Origin: Stakelama saccharophila
GTDB taxonomy: Bacteria > Pseudomonadota > Alphaproteobacteria > Sphingomonadales > Sphingomonadaceae
Direction of reading: 5' to 3'
Assembly (NCBI RefSeq): GCF_032229225.1
Contig: NZ_CP135076.1
Span: 1,097,001 to 1,161,000 of the forward strand
Length of the DNA: 64,000 nucleotides
Part shown: positions 36,567 through 45,052 of the stretch, piece by piece
Layout: every line of letters begins with the position of its first letter
Position numbering within the stretch: position 1 is the stretch's first letter
Notes under the pieces: generated by a model
Told to the model about the DNA's origin: nothing
Seen by the model: only the letters and a program-made list of their open reading frames with translations
The model's database searches: none
Position numbers and translations under genes: made by a program

Positions 36567-36593
36567 CTCCCCCTTGCAGGGGAGGAATTTTTT
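36567..36593 (+). terminator. Probable terminator of the Fo operon
   Basis: CTCCCC-CTTGCA-GGGGAG (36567-36584), then GAA and a T6 run at 36588-36593. It doubles as the right arm of the repeat that starts at 36475. It ends transcription about 120 bases after atpF. Confidence 0.7.
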
Positions 36594-36597
36594 GCAG

Positions 36598-36653
36598 CGT
36601 CTCTTTACGGGTTTCCGGCGCTGTGACGGTTTTCGAGCCCGTGTCAGGAGACG
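36598..36653 (+). promoter_or_regulatory. Structured leader that masks the SMR gene ribosome binding site
   Basis: CGTCTC (36598-36603) can pair with GAGACG (36648-36653), covering part of the AGGAG site (36646-36650) 9 bases before the ATG. Inside, ACGGGTTT (36607-36614) pairs with GAGCCCGT (36635-36642) using G-T wobbles, and CCG/CGG can close an apical loop. Nested stems with a masked site resemble a translational riboswitch. The motif class was not recognised, so ligand and activity are guesses. Confidence 0.4.
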
Positions 36654-36659
36654 AAATCC

Positions 36660-36980
36660 ATGGCATGGGCCATCCTCTTCATCGCGGTGTTCACCGAAAT
36701 CTGCTGGGCGCTCAGCCTGAAATGGGCGGCGATGCAGGCGACGTGGCAGGCCTCGTCCGTGCCGATCATTCTGTCCTTCGTGAACATGGGGCTGCTCGCC
36801 CTCGCGATGCGCGGCATTCCCGCCGGCACGGCCTATGCGATCTGGACGGGGCTGGGCGCGATCGGCGTCATCATCGGCGGCGTCGTCCTTTTCGGGGACA
36901 AGATTTCCCCCGTGCAGGCCATGTTCATGGCTGTTACGGTAGTGGGCATCGTTGGAATGAAATTGACCGCACAAGGGTGA
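36660..36980 (+). CDS. Small multidrug resistance (SMR) exporter, SugE/Gdx-like
   Basis: A 106-residue protein with four transmembrane helices that works as a dual-topology dimer. The membrane-embedded Glu is at residue 13 (AWAILFIAVFTEICWALSLKW), and the GIPAGTAYAIWTGLGAIG signature is near residue 59. The W-x-L-S-L-K start resembles the SugE/Gdx subgroup, which exports guanidinium or quaternary ammonium ions, more than EmrE. A structured leader overlaps its ribosome binding site. A four-helix protein of exactly this size supports the family call. Substrate is inferred only. Confidence 0.85.
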   Translation: MAWAILFIAVFTEICWALSLKWAAMQATWQASSVPIILSFVNMGLLALAMRGIPAGTAYAIWTGLGAIGVIIGGVVLFGDKISPVQAMFMAVTVVGIVGMKLTAQG

Positions 36981-37006
36981 GCCACCCGGCGAGCGGTCCC
37001 GACCGA

Positions 37007-37387
37007 ATGAGTGACATGATGCGATTTGCCGCTGCAGCCGCCGCCCTTCTTTCCGTTTCGGGCGGCCCCGCCCTTGCCGCGCAAGCGATCCCCGACGATC
37101 AGAGCGCGATGCAGGCCGAAGTCAAGGCCGAGGCCAAGGCTTCGGAAGCCGGGTTCGACCTCGATACGCCGATCCGGGTGCTCGTCGCCGACCCGCGCGC
37201 CAAGGCCGTGCTGGACAAGGATATGCCGGGTCTGAGTTCCGACGAGAATTTCGACGATTTCAAGGATATGAGCCTGCACGAGTTGCAGCCGAAGACCGGC
37301 GGGCAGTTGACAGACGAACTGCTGACGAAGGTCGGCAAGGATCTGCACGCGATCGGAACGGGTGCGCGCGACGGCGAAAGCCGCTGA
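37007..37387 (+). CDS. Small exported protein of unknown function
   Basis: A 126-residue protein with an N-terminal signal peptide (MMRFAAAAAALLSVSGGPALA) ending before AQAIPDDQ. The mature part is acidic and helical, including VLDKDMPGLSSDENFDDFKDMSLHELQ, and has no Cys or recognised motif. ATG codons at 37007, 37016 and 37019 are all possible; none has a strong ribosome binding site. It lies between the SMR exporter and uvrC on the same strand. Function unknown; periplasmic location is inferred. Confidence 0.7.
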   Translation: MSDMMRFAAAAAALLSVSGGPALAAQAIPDDQSAMQAEVKAEAKASEAGFDLDTPIRVLVADPRAKAVLDKDMPGLSSDENFDDFKDMSLHELQPKTGGQLTDELLTKVGKDLHAIGTGARDGESR

Positions 37388-37455
37388 ACCCGGACTTTGC
37401 AGACGAATAAGGGAAACGGCGTGACGACGCCGGTTTCCTTCCTACATTAGCGTCC

Positions 37456-39396
37456 ATGCCGCGCAGCAAAGCCGACCGCCCCGACCTTCCCAATGCCTCG
37501 TCGCGTTTCAACGAGGAAAAGCAGACCTATACCGTGCGCGGCGTCGGCAAGCCGGACCTGGAGGCGGGGGTTGCGGCGATCCGCAACGTATTGAAGACGC
37601 TGCCGGCGCGGCCGGGCGTGTACCGGATGCACGATGCGCGCGGCGACGTGCTCTATGTCGGCAAGGCGCGCGCACTGAAGAACCGGGTGAACAATTACAC
37701 CCAGGTCAGTCGCCTGCCCAGGCGGTTGCAGCGCATGGTCGCGCAGACGCGCAGCATGACGATCGTCACGACCAACAATGAGGCCGAGGCACTGCTGCTC
37801 GAAGCGCAGCTCATCAAGCGCTACCGCCCCGCCTATAACGTCCTGCTGCGCGACGATAAGTCGTTCCCGTTCATCCTGCTGCGCGCCGATCACGATTTCC
37901 CGCGCATCCAGAAGCATCGCGGCGCGCGGCGCGCGAAGGGCAATTATTACGGACCGTTCGCCAGCGCGGGATCGGTCAACCGCACGCTCAACGCGCTGCA
38001 AAAGCTGTTTCTGCTCAGGAGCTGCACCGACAGCTTCTTCAGCAATCGCGACCGGCCCTGCCTGCTCTATCAGATCAAGCGCTGTTCGGCGCCGTGCGTC
38101 GGGCGGATCGGCGAGGAGGAGTATACCGAGCTGGTGCGCGACGCGAAGGATTTCCTCGCCGGCAAATCGACCGAGGTGCAGGCGAAGCTCGGCGCGCAGA
38201 TGGAGGCGGCGAGCGAAGCGCTCGATTTCGAGCTGGCGGCGATCCTGCGCGACCGGCTGCGCGCGCTGACCTTCATCCAGGGCAGCCAGGCGATCAATGC
38301 CGAGGGCGTGGGCGATGCCGACATCTTTGCGCTCGGCGCCAGGCAAGGCACGATCGGCATCCAGGCCTTTTTCATCCGCGGCGGCCAGAATTGGGGGCAT
38401 CGCAGCTTCTTTCCCGCGCATACCAACGACGTGCCGGAAGACGAGGTGATGGCGAGCTTCCTCACCCAGTTCTACGAACAGGTGCCGCCGCCGAGAACGA
38501 TCCTGCTCGACCGCACGCTTGCGGAGCGCGAACTGCTCGGCGAGGCGCTGGGCGAGCGCGCGGGGTACAAGGTCGCGCTGTCGGTGCCGCAGCGCGGCGC
38601 GCGCAAGCGGCTGCTCGACCAGGCGAAGCGCAACGCCGAGGAGGCGCTCGACCGGCGGCTGGCCGAATCGACGACACAGGCGAAACTGCTGCGCGAAGTC
38701 GCCGAATTGTTCGAGCTTGCCGAGCCGCCCGACCGGATCGAAATCTACGACAACAGTCATATCCAGGGCACCAATGCGCTGGGCGCGATGGTCGTCGCGG
38801 GGCCGGAAGGGTTCCGCAAGAACCAGTACCGGAAGTTCAACATCAGGCAGGCGGCGACCGACGACGATTTCGCGATGATGCGCGAGGTGTTCGCGCGCCG
38901 CTTCGCCCGCGCGCTGAAGGAAGATCCCGACCGCGATGCCGGCGACTGGCCCGATCTGGTGCTGATCGACGGCGGGCGCGGACAACTCAACGCCGCGCGC
39001 GAGGTGCTGGAGGATCTGGGGATCGAGGATGTCTGCCTGGTCGGCGTCGCCAAGGGGCCGCATCACGGCCGCGAGGGGCGCGAGGTGTTTCACCTGATGG
39101 ACGGGCGCGAGCTGACGCTGCCGACCAATTCGCCGGTTCTGTTCTACCTCCAGCGGCTGCGCGACGAGGTCCACCGCTTCGCCATCGGCGCGCACCGGCA
39201 GAAGCGGGCAAAGGCGATGGGCGCAAGCCCCCTGGACGAGGTGCCGGGGATCGGCCCGGCGCGCAAGAAGGCGCTGCTGATGCATTTCGGCACCGCGCGG
39301 GCGGTGCGGGGCGCGAGCCTGGAGGATCTGCGGCGCGCGCCGGGCGTCAGCACCGCGGTCGCGCAGCAGGTTTACGATTTTTATCACGCGCGCTGA
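37456..39396 (+). CDS. uvrC: Excinuclease ABC subunit C
   Basis: A 646-residue nuclease that makes both incisions in nucleotide excision repair. The N-terminal GIY-YIG domain is seen in GVYRMHDARGDVLYVGKARALKNRVNNY, then the Cys-rich segment C..DRPCLLYQIKRCSAPC near residue 200. A UVR motif follows (KLGAQMEAASEALDFELAAILRD). The RNase H-like 5' nuclease domain has EIYDNSHIQGTNALGAMV and VLIDGGRGQLNAA, and the tandem helix-hairpin-helix end is at VPGIGPARKKALL. Length is normal. No SOS box was found upstream, unlike uvrA. Confidence 0.97.
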   Translation: MPRSKADRPDLPNASSRFNEEKQTYTVRGVGKPDLEAGVAAIRNVLKTLPARPGVYRMHDARGDVLYVGKARALKNRVNNYTQVSRLPRRLQRMVAQTRSMTIVTTNNEAEALLLEAQLIKRYRPAYNVLLRDDKSFPFILLRADHDFPRIQKHRGARRAKGNYYGPFASAGSVNRTLNALQKLFLLRSCTDSFFSNRDRPCLLYQIKRCSAPCVGRIGEEEYTELVRDAKDFLAGKSTEVQAKLGAQMEAASEALDFELAAILRDRLRALTFIQGSQAINAEGVGDADIFALGARQGTIGIQAFFIRGGQNWGHRSFFPAHTNDVPEDEVMASFLTQFYEQVPPPRTILLDRTLAERELLGEALGERAGYKVALSVPQRGARKRLLDQAKRNAEEALDRRLAESTTQAKLLREVAELFELAEPPDRIEIYDNSHIQGTNALGAMVVAGPEGFRKNQYRKFNIRQAATDDDFAMMREVFARRFARALKEDPDRDAGDWPDLVLIDGGRGQLNAAREVLEDLGIEDVCLVGVAKGPHHGREGREVFHLMDGRELTLPTNSPVLFYLQRLRDEVHRFAIGAHRQKRAKAMGASPLDEVPGIGPARKKALLMHFGTARAVRGASLEDLRRAPGVSTAVAQQVYDFYHAR

Positions 39397-39476
39397 GCAT
39401 CTTGGCCGCACGAATCGCTTGTCCCCCGGCAGGGTTTCGCTACGCTGTCTGACGAACGCATCGGGGGGAATTGTTC

Positions 39477-42273
39477 GTGAAGCTCAGGGTTGCGGCGGCG
39501 CTGCTGCTGGTATCGACTTCGCATGCGGCGCTGGCCGACGATGCGCCCAAATATGCGCCCGCGCCCGACTGGGTCGTGCCGGCGCCGCCGGTCGACGGGG
39601 CATCGCTCGACGACAATTCGCCGATCTTCCAGACCTTCGATCAGCAGGACCGGATCGAGGACGGCAGGGTCTGGGAATATCGCGACAGCGCGATCCGCAT
39701 CAATTCGATGCAGATGCTCAACCAGGCGGGCACCGTGCAATTGCCGTGGCAGCCCGACCAGGGCGACCTGATCGTTCACAAGGCCGAGATCATCCGCGGC
39801 GACCAGCATATCGACCTGCTCGCCAAGGGCGGGAAATTCTCCGTCCTGCACCGCGAGGAGCAGATGGAGAAGCTGATGCTGGACGGTGTCCTGACCGCGA
39901 CGATGACGGTCGAGGGGCTGCGCGTCGGCGACGTGCTGCACATGGTCGTTTCGACCACGCGCGAGGACGACGCGCTGGGCGGCAATGCGCAGGCGTTGAT
40001 GCCGATGATGGCAAAACCGATGCCGATCCGCTTTGCGCGGACGCGGCTGTCCTGGCCGAAGACGCTCGACCTGCACTGGAAGTCGCTCGCTGACGGGATA
40101 GAGGCCAAGCCGGTGGAAAAGGACGGCTATGACGTGCTCGACATGCCGGTGCCGCTGGCCAAGGAAAAGGAGATGCCGGACGACGCGCCGATGCGCTTCC
40201 ATCGCGTGCCCTTGCTGGAAGCCAGCACCTTCGATGATTGGGCGCAGGTGTCCGGGGTGATGGCGCCGCTTTATGACCGACGGCACCATCGCCGACGGCG
40301 GCGACCTGGCGGGCGAGGTGGCGAAGATCGAGAAGGCGAGCAGCGATCCCAAGGTCCGCGCCGCGGCCGCGTTGCGGCTGGTGCAGGACAAGGTGCGCTA
40401 TCTGTTCAAGGGCATGGACGGCGGCAACTACACGCCGCAATCGCCCGCGAAGACGTGGCAGCTCCGCTATGGCGACTGCAAGGCAAAGTCGTTGCTGCTG
40501 CTGGCGATGCTGCACAAGATGGGGATCGAGGCCGAACCGGTGCTCGCCAGCAGCAAGCTCGGCGATCTCGTCAGCAGGCGGCTGCCGAGCGCGGCGGCGT
40601 TCGACCATGTGCTGGTGCGCGCGCAGGTCGGCGGAGAAACGCTGTGGCTCGACGGGACGCGCACCGGCGACCGGATCGCCGATCTGACCGATACGCCCGA
40701 TTTCGACCATGTCCTGCCGCTGCGCACCGAAGGATCGGGATTGCTCGCGATCGAACTGCACCCCGATGCGCGTCCGGCGGTCGAGGCGGCGATCGATTAC
40801 GACCAGTCGGCCGGGCTCGGCCTGCCGGCGGTCTATGCGATCGCGGTGAAGCTGCGCGGTCCGATCGCCGATATGGTCCATGCCGCCGAAACGCAGAATG
40901 ACGACGACAAGAACGAGCAGATGGTCCAGTCGATCATCTCCGACTATGTCGGCGACGCGGTGATGACCGATCATTCGATCGATTACGACGCCGATGCCGC
41001 GATCGCGACGGTGCATGCTGCGGGAATCGTCGGCAGTCCCTGGGACAAGAAGGACAATCGCTACCAGATGGATCTCGACCATGCGGTGTCGGGATTCTCG
41101 TTCGATGTCGACCGCGCCAGGCAGGACTGGCGCGACCTTCCGGTCAATCTGGGCAGCCCGGCGAGCATGGTCGTGCGGACGACGGTTAAATTGCCCGACA
41201 AGGGCAAGGGATTCGCCTTCGAAGGCGACCGGACGCTGCCGGAACACATTGCCAACACGCAGTTCCTCCGCACCACCAGCATCGAAAACGGCGTGATGAC
41301 GGTCGAGGAGAAGAGCCTTTCGAGCGGCGGCGAAATCGCCCCGGCGGACATTGCGAGCGTGCGCGCGGCGTTTGCCAAGGCGAAGGCGAACCTGCTGCGC
41401 GGGACCGCGCCCGCCGACTATCCGGCGCATTGGCAGGTGGTCGAGAAGGACCGGGCCGATGGCGGTCTCGACGCGCTGAAGGCCGCCTATGCCAAGGCGA
41501 TTGCGAACGACCCGGACGAGGCGCCGCCCTACCTGAACCGCGCGCGGTTCCGCTGGGGCATCTACGACTGGAAGGGGGCGCTGGCCGACTATGACGCGGT
41601 CATCGAGCGCAACGCGACCGCCGACAATTATCTGGCGCGCGCCGGGCTGCACTCGATCCTTGGCGAGCACGAGGCGGCGTTGAAGGACATCGAGGCGGCG
41701 CAGGCGCTGAAGCCCGGCGATGCGAATGCCGCGATGCAGCTCGCCTCGGTCTATTCCGAAATGGGGGAAACCGACAAGGCGGTGGCGCTGCTCGACGAAC
41801 GGATCGCGTCGGGCGGTGACGACAAGGACAATCTCGTCACCCAGAAGGCCGACATCCTGGCGACGGCAGGCCGGCCGGAGGACGCGATCGCCGCGATCGA
41901 CGAACGGATCGCCAGGAAACCCGGCAATACGCAGCTCCTGAACGAGCGATGCTGGGTGAAGGGCAGGACATCGACCGACCTGCCGTCGGCGCTGAAGGAT
42001 TGCACCAAGTCGATCGAGCTGGCCGAATCCCCCGCGGGACAGCTCGACAGCCGGGCGATGGTCTATTTCAAGATGAATCGCTACGACGACGCGCTGGCCG
42101 ATCTCAACGCCGCGCTCGACCTGGTGCCCGACTTTCCCGCGAGCATGTACATGCGCGGGATCATCAAATTGCGGCAGGGCGACAGGAAAGCGGGCGAGGC
42201 CGATCTGGCGGCGGCGCGGCTGATGTCGCCGCGAATCGACGAACGCTACGCCAAATACGGCGTGAAGCCCTGA
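39477..42273 (+). pseudogene. Frameshifted DUF3857/transglutaminase/TPR gene
   Basis: This gene should encode a periplasmic protein of about 930 residues: signal peptide (KLRVAAALLLVSTSHAALA), DUF3857 domain, transglutaminase-like domain and C-terminal TPRs. The first frame, from GTG at 39477, covers the signal peptide and DUF3857 to MAPLYD at about 40277, then runs on in meaningless Arg-rich sequence to 40901. The correct continuation (TDGTIADGGDLAGEVAK) lies in the +1 frame, starting at the ATG at 40273. One or two bases are missing or added around 40270-40280. It may be a real inactivation, a sequencing error, or two separately translated parts. A GGGGGGA site precedes the first start. Confidence 0.75.
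40273..42273 (+). CDS. Transglutaminase-like/TPR portion of the frameshifted gene
   Basis: The downstream frame alone gives 666 residues. The transglutaminase-like core is visible in LQDKVRYLFKGMDGGNYTPQS and RYGDCKAKSLLLLAMLHKMG, with the catalytic Cys in GDCK and a later FDHVLVRAQV containing the His. From about residue 400 there are several TPRs (DPDEAPPYLNRARFRWGIYDWKGALADYDAVIE; PGDANAAMQLASVYSEMGETDKAVAL). Its ATG lies inside the upstream frame. Without a signal peptide it would stay in the cytosol, so it is unlikely to function alone. Confidence 0.7.
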   Translation: MTDGTIADGGDLAGEVAKIEKASSDPKVRAAAALRLVQDKVRYLFKGMDGGNYTPQSPAKTWQLRYGDCKAKSLLLLAMLHKMGIEAEPVLASSKLGDLVSRRLPSAAAFDHVLVRAQVGGETLWLDGTRTGDRIADLTDTPDFDHVLPLRTEGSGLLAIELHPDARPAVEAAIDYDQSAGLGLPAVYAIAVKLRGPIADMVHAAETQNDDDKNEQMVQSIISDYVGDAVMTDHSIDYDADAAIATVHAAGIVGSPWDKKDNRYQMDLDHAVSGFSFDVDRARQDWRDLPVNLGSPASMVVRTTVKLPDKGKGFAFEGDRTLPEHIANTQFLRTTSIENGVMTVEEKSLSSGGEIAPADIASVRAAFAKAKANLLRGTAPADYPAHWQVVEKDRADGGLDALKAAYAKAIANDPDEAPPYLNRARFRWGIYDWKGALADYDAVIERNATADNYLARAGLHSILGEHEAALKDIEAAQALKPGDANAAMQLASVYSEMGETDKAVALLDERIASGGDDKDNLVTQKADILATAGRPEDAIAAIDERIARKPGNTQLLNERCWVKGRTSTDLPSALKDCTKSIELAESPAGQLDSRAMVYFKMNRYDDALADLNAALDLVPDFPASMYMRGIIKLRQGDRKAGEADLAAARLMSPRIDERYAKYGVKP

Positions 42274-42332
42274 TTCAAGGTCGACCTTCGCCATTTGCAT
42301 AATCTTCACCTCCGGCCGCTAGGCCGGGCAGC

Positions 42333-43289
42333 ATGGCGACGCGCGTCTTTCTGACGGTCGATACCGAATTTTCCTGGCGCCAGCATGCCGCCGGGCTGCC
42401 GCTCGACGCCATCTGCCGGCGATCGTTCGAGCCGGGCGGCGTGGGGGTGTCGTGGCAGTTGGCGCGGCTCGCCGAACACGGGCTGAAGGCCTGCTTCTTC
42501 GTCGATCCCATGCCGGCGCTGGTCTATGGCCTCGATCCCTTTCGCCGCATCGTCGCCGCGATCCTCGACGCCGGACAGGAAGTGCAGCTTCATCTCCACC
42601 CCAATTGGGCGGGTGCGCGGGCGGGGGATCGCGGGGCGTCGCACGGACGGTTCGAGCTGATCGACCATGATCTTTCCGAGCAGCGGGACCTGATCGCCCA
42701 TGCCGCGGAACTGCTGAAACAGGCCGGCGCGCCGCCGCCCATCGCCTTTCGCTCCGGCAGCTATTCGGCCTCCGACGACACGTTGCGGGCGCTGGGCGAA
42801 CTCGGCTTTCGCTACGACAGCTCGCATAACGGCTCCGAACATCCCTGGCCGAGCGCGGTCGCGCTTCCTGAAAGGCAGATTGCGCCGGTGCGGCACCGCG
42901 GCGTCACCGAGGTGCCGGTGACGTTGATCGAGGACCGCCGCGGCAATCTCCGCCACTTCCAGATCTGTGCGCTGTCCGCCGTCGAGATGCGTTCGGCGCT
43001 CGACCATGCGGTGCGCGAGGAACATGCGGCGGTGACGATCGTGGGACATGGCTTCGAACTCGCCAACCGCGCGGGCACGGCGCCGAACAAGGTGCATGTC
43101 CGCCGATTCGAGGCATTGTGCGCGATGCTGGCGGAGCGGCATATGGTCGCGCCGACGACCTTTTTCGCTGATCGGCCGTCCCTGCCGCTTGACGGCGACG
43201 ATCGCCCGCTCGGCCCGAATCTGGTGCGGACCAGTCTGCGCCGCGCCGAACAGCTCTGGTCCAACTTGGTGGCCGAGCGGGCGTCGTGA
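42333..43289 (+). CDS. Polysaccharide deacetylase-like (WalW-type) protein
   Basis: A 318-residue protein with a NodB-like deacetylase barrel. TVDTEFSWRQ at the N-terminus carries the first metal/catalytic acid. LHLHPNWAGA is the HxxxH-type strand, and FRSGSYSASDDTLRALGELGF and YDSSHNGSEHP follow the NodB pattern. No signal peptide, so it is probably cytosolic, like the WalW/glycosyl-side enzymes that act on nucleotide- or lipid-linked sugars. It overlaps the following GNAT gene by 4 bases, so the two act in the same pathway, probably of surface polysaccharide. Confidence 0.82.
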   Translation: MATRVFLTVDTEFSWRQHAAGLPLDAICRRSFEPGGVGVSWQLARLAEHGLKACFFVDPMPALVYGLDPFRRIVAAILDAGQEVQLHLHPNWAGARAGDRGASHGRFELIDHDLSEQRDLIAHAAELLKQAGAPPPIAFRSGSYSASDDTLRALGELGFRYDSSHNGSEHPWPSAVALPERQIAPVRHRGVTEVPVTLIEDRRGNLRHFQICALSAVEMRSALDHAVREEHAAVTIVGHGFELANRAGTAPNKVHVRRFEALCAMLAERHMVAPTTFFADRPSLPLDGDDRPLGPNLVRTSLRRAEQLWSNLVAERAS

Positions 43290-44203
43290 CGACGGCGACG
43301 GCATTGCCGCTGCGCTTCCAGATCGGCGCGCGTACCCTGTTGACGCTGCCGCGGCGGCTTGTTCGCGTGCCCTTTTCGCTGGAGATGGCGCGCGCGAAGC
43401 ACCTGCCCGCCCTGCCGGCGCTGCCGACGGAGGCGGACGGCCATTTCATCACGTCGCTGCCGGAGGATCGGGTGTCGGCGCTCCGGTCGCTGGCGCAAGG
43501 GCGCATCGTCCATGTGCGGCAGCGATATATGCGGCACTTCATCGACCTCGAAGCGGGCTTCGACGCCTGGTTTGCGGGACTTTCCGGCAATGCGCGCTCG
43601 CAGGCGCGGCGCAAGGCGAAGAAGCTGGCCACGGCATCGGGCGGTACGCTCGACATCCGCCGCTTCCGCACGCCGGCGGAACTCGAGCGCTTCCATACCG
43701 CCGCCCGGGAGATTTCGCGTCGCACCTATCAGGAGCGGCTGCTCGACGCCGGGCTGCCCGGGGACACGGCGTTTCGGGATGGCATGGCGCGCATGGCGGC
43801 GGCGGGGCGGGTGCGGGCCTGGCTGCTCTATGTCGGCGACACGCCGGCGGCCTATCTCTATTGCCCGGTCGAGGGACGGACGGTGATCTACGAATATGTC
43901 GGTCACGACCCCGCCTTCAACGCCTTGTCGCCGGGCGCGGTGCTGCAGGTCGAGGCTTTGCGCGACCTTTTCGCCGAGGGGCGCTTTTCCGCCTTCGACT
44001 TCACCGAAGGCGAGGGGCAGCACAAGCGCCAGATGGCGAGCGGGGGCATTGCGTGCGTCGACCTGCTGCTGCTGCGCCCGACGCTTGGCAACCGGGCTGC
44101 GGTGGCGGCGCTGCGGGTGTTCGACGGGGCCGTGGCGGGAGGCAAGCGGACGGTGCATGCGTCCGGAATGCGGCGGTTCGCCGCGAAGCTGCGCAGAGGG
44201 TGA
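43286..44203 (+). CDS. GNAT acyltransferase, FemAB/CelD (BioF2-like) type
   Basis: A 305-residue protein of the GNAT_acetyltransf_6 group. The conserved core is RYMRHFIDLEAGFDAWFAGLSGNARSQARRKAKKL, then RRTYQERLLDAGLPGDTAF and AWLLYVGDTPAAYLYC. The C-terminal YEYVGHDPAFNALSPGAVLQVEALRDLF is typical. Such enzymes acylate cell-surface polysaccharide or other amine/hydroxyl acceptors, using acyl-CoA or aminoacyl donors. The GTG start overlaps the deacetylase stop by 4 bases. A deacetylase followed by an acyltransferase suggests re-acylation of a deacetylated sugar, which is inference. Confidence 0.82.
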   Translation: MTTATALPLRFQIGARTLLTLPRRLVRVPFSLEMARAKHLPALPALPTEADGHFITSLPEDRVSALRSLAQGRIVHVRQRYMRHFIDLEAGFDAWFAGLSGNARSQARRKAKKLATASGGTLDIRRFRTPAELERFHTAAREISRRTYQERLLDAGLPGDTAFRDGMARMAAAGRVRAWLLYVGDTPAAYLYCPVEGRTVIYEYVGHDPAFNALSPGAVLQVEALRDLFAEGRFSAFDFTEGEGQHKRQMASGGIACVDLLLLRPTLGNRAAVAALRVFDGAVAGGKRTVHASGMRRFAAKLRRG

Positions 44204-44242
44204 CGGGCGCGATCCGCGCGGCTAAACGAGGGTGATATTCGG

Positions 44243-44998
44243 ATGGCCTCCCGATCCGGGCACCCCATGCAGCTTCGCGCACCCGCTCTCATCCTGTCGG
44301 TCCGCTCCCATGGCGAGCACAATGCGGTCGTGCGGGCCCTGACGGAGGATGCCGGGATGCTCGCCGGCTATATCCGCGGCGGCCATTCGCGCCGGTTGCG
44401 GCCCGTCCTCCAGCCCGGCAACGCGGTCCTGGGCGAGTGGCGGGCGCGCAGCGAGGAACAGCTTGCCGGCCTGACGGTCGAGCTGATCGAAAGCCGGGCG
44501 CCGCTCTATGGCGAGCCGCTGGCGGCGGCGGCGATCGACTGGGTGACGGTGTTGACCGCGGCAGTGCTGCCGGAGCGTCATCCCTATCCGCGGCTTTATT
44601 CGGCGCTTTCGGCGATGCTCGACGCGGTCGAGGCGGCACCCGCCGCGCGCGGATGGGCGGTGGCGCTGGTGCGGTATGAATTGCTGGTGCTGGCGGAGCT
44701 TGGTTTCGGCCTTTCGCTCGACCGCTGCACCGTCACCGGATCGGCGGACGATCTCTTCTATGTCAGCCCGAAAAGCGGCGCCGCCGTCAGCGCGGCGGCG
44801 GCGCGGGGGTATGAGGCGCGGCTGCTGCCCTGTCCTGCGTTCCTGCGCGAGGGCGGTGAGGCGGACTGGACCGCGATCCTGGACGGGTTGCGGCTGACCG
44901 GGCACTTCCTGGCGCGCGACCTGCTGATCGACCGGCGGGCGGAGATACTGGCGGCGCGCGAACGGCTGGTGACGCGGCTGAAAAGGGCGGTTGCGTGA
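44243..44998 (+). CDS. recO: DNA repair protein RecO
   Basis: A 251-residue RecF-pathway mediator that loads RecA on SSB-coated DNA. The N-terminal OB fold opens with [23 protein letters not shown], and [19 protein letters not shown] follows. The C-terminal helical domain has a zinc-like region with [21 protein letters not shown] and LLPCPAF. Two starts are possible: 44243, with an upstream GAGGGTG site, and 44267, which matches the family N-terminus better. It lies downstream of the GNAT gene on the same strand, 39 bases away. Confidence 0.92.
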   Translation: MASRSGHPMQLRAPALILSVRSHGEHNAVVRALTEDAGMLAGYIRGGHSRRLRPVLQPGNAVLGEWRARSEEQLAGLTVELIESRAPLYGEPLAAAAIDWVTVLTAAVLPERHPYPRLYSALSAMLDAVEAAPAARGWAVALVRYELLVLAELGFGLSLDRCTVTGSADDLFYVSPKSGAAVSAAAARGYEARLLPCPAFLREGGEADWTAILDGLRLTGHFLARDLLIDRRAEILAARERLVTRLKRAVA

Positions 44999-45052
44999 GC
45001 GCCGGCGGCGCGGCATGGCTGCACGCGAAACGAGCAAGGGGTATGGCCTTCG

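Noticed and set aside
36598..36653. Assignment of the SMR leader to a known guanidine riboswitch class
   Set aside because: The conserved sequences of those classes (such as paired ACGR loops) were not found. Only the generic masked-site structure is reported.
37388..37455. An SOS box at uvrC
   Set aside because: No GTTC-N7-GTTC or its complement is present in the upstream gap.
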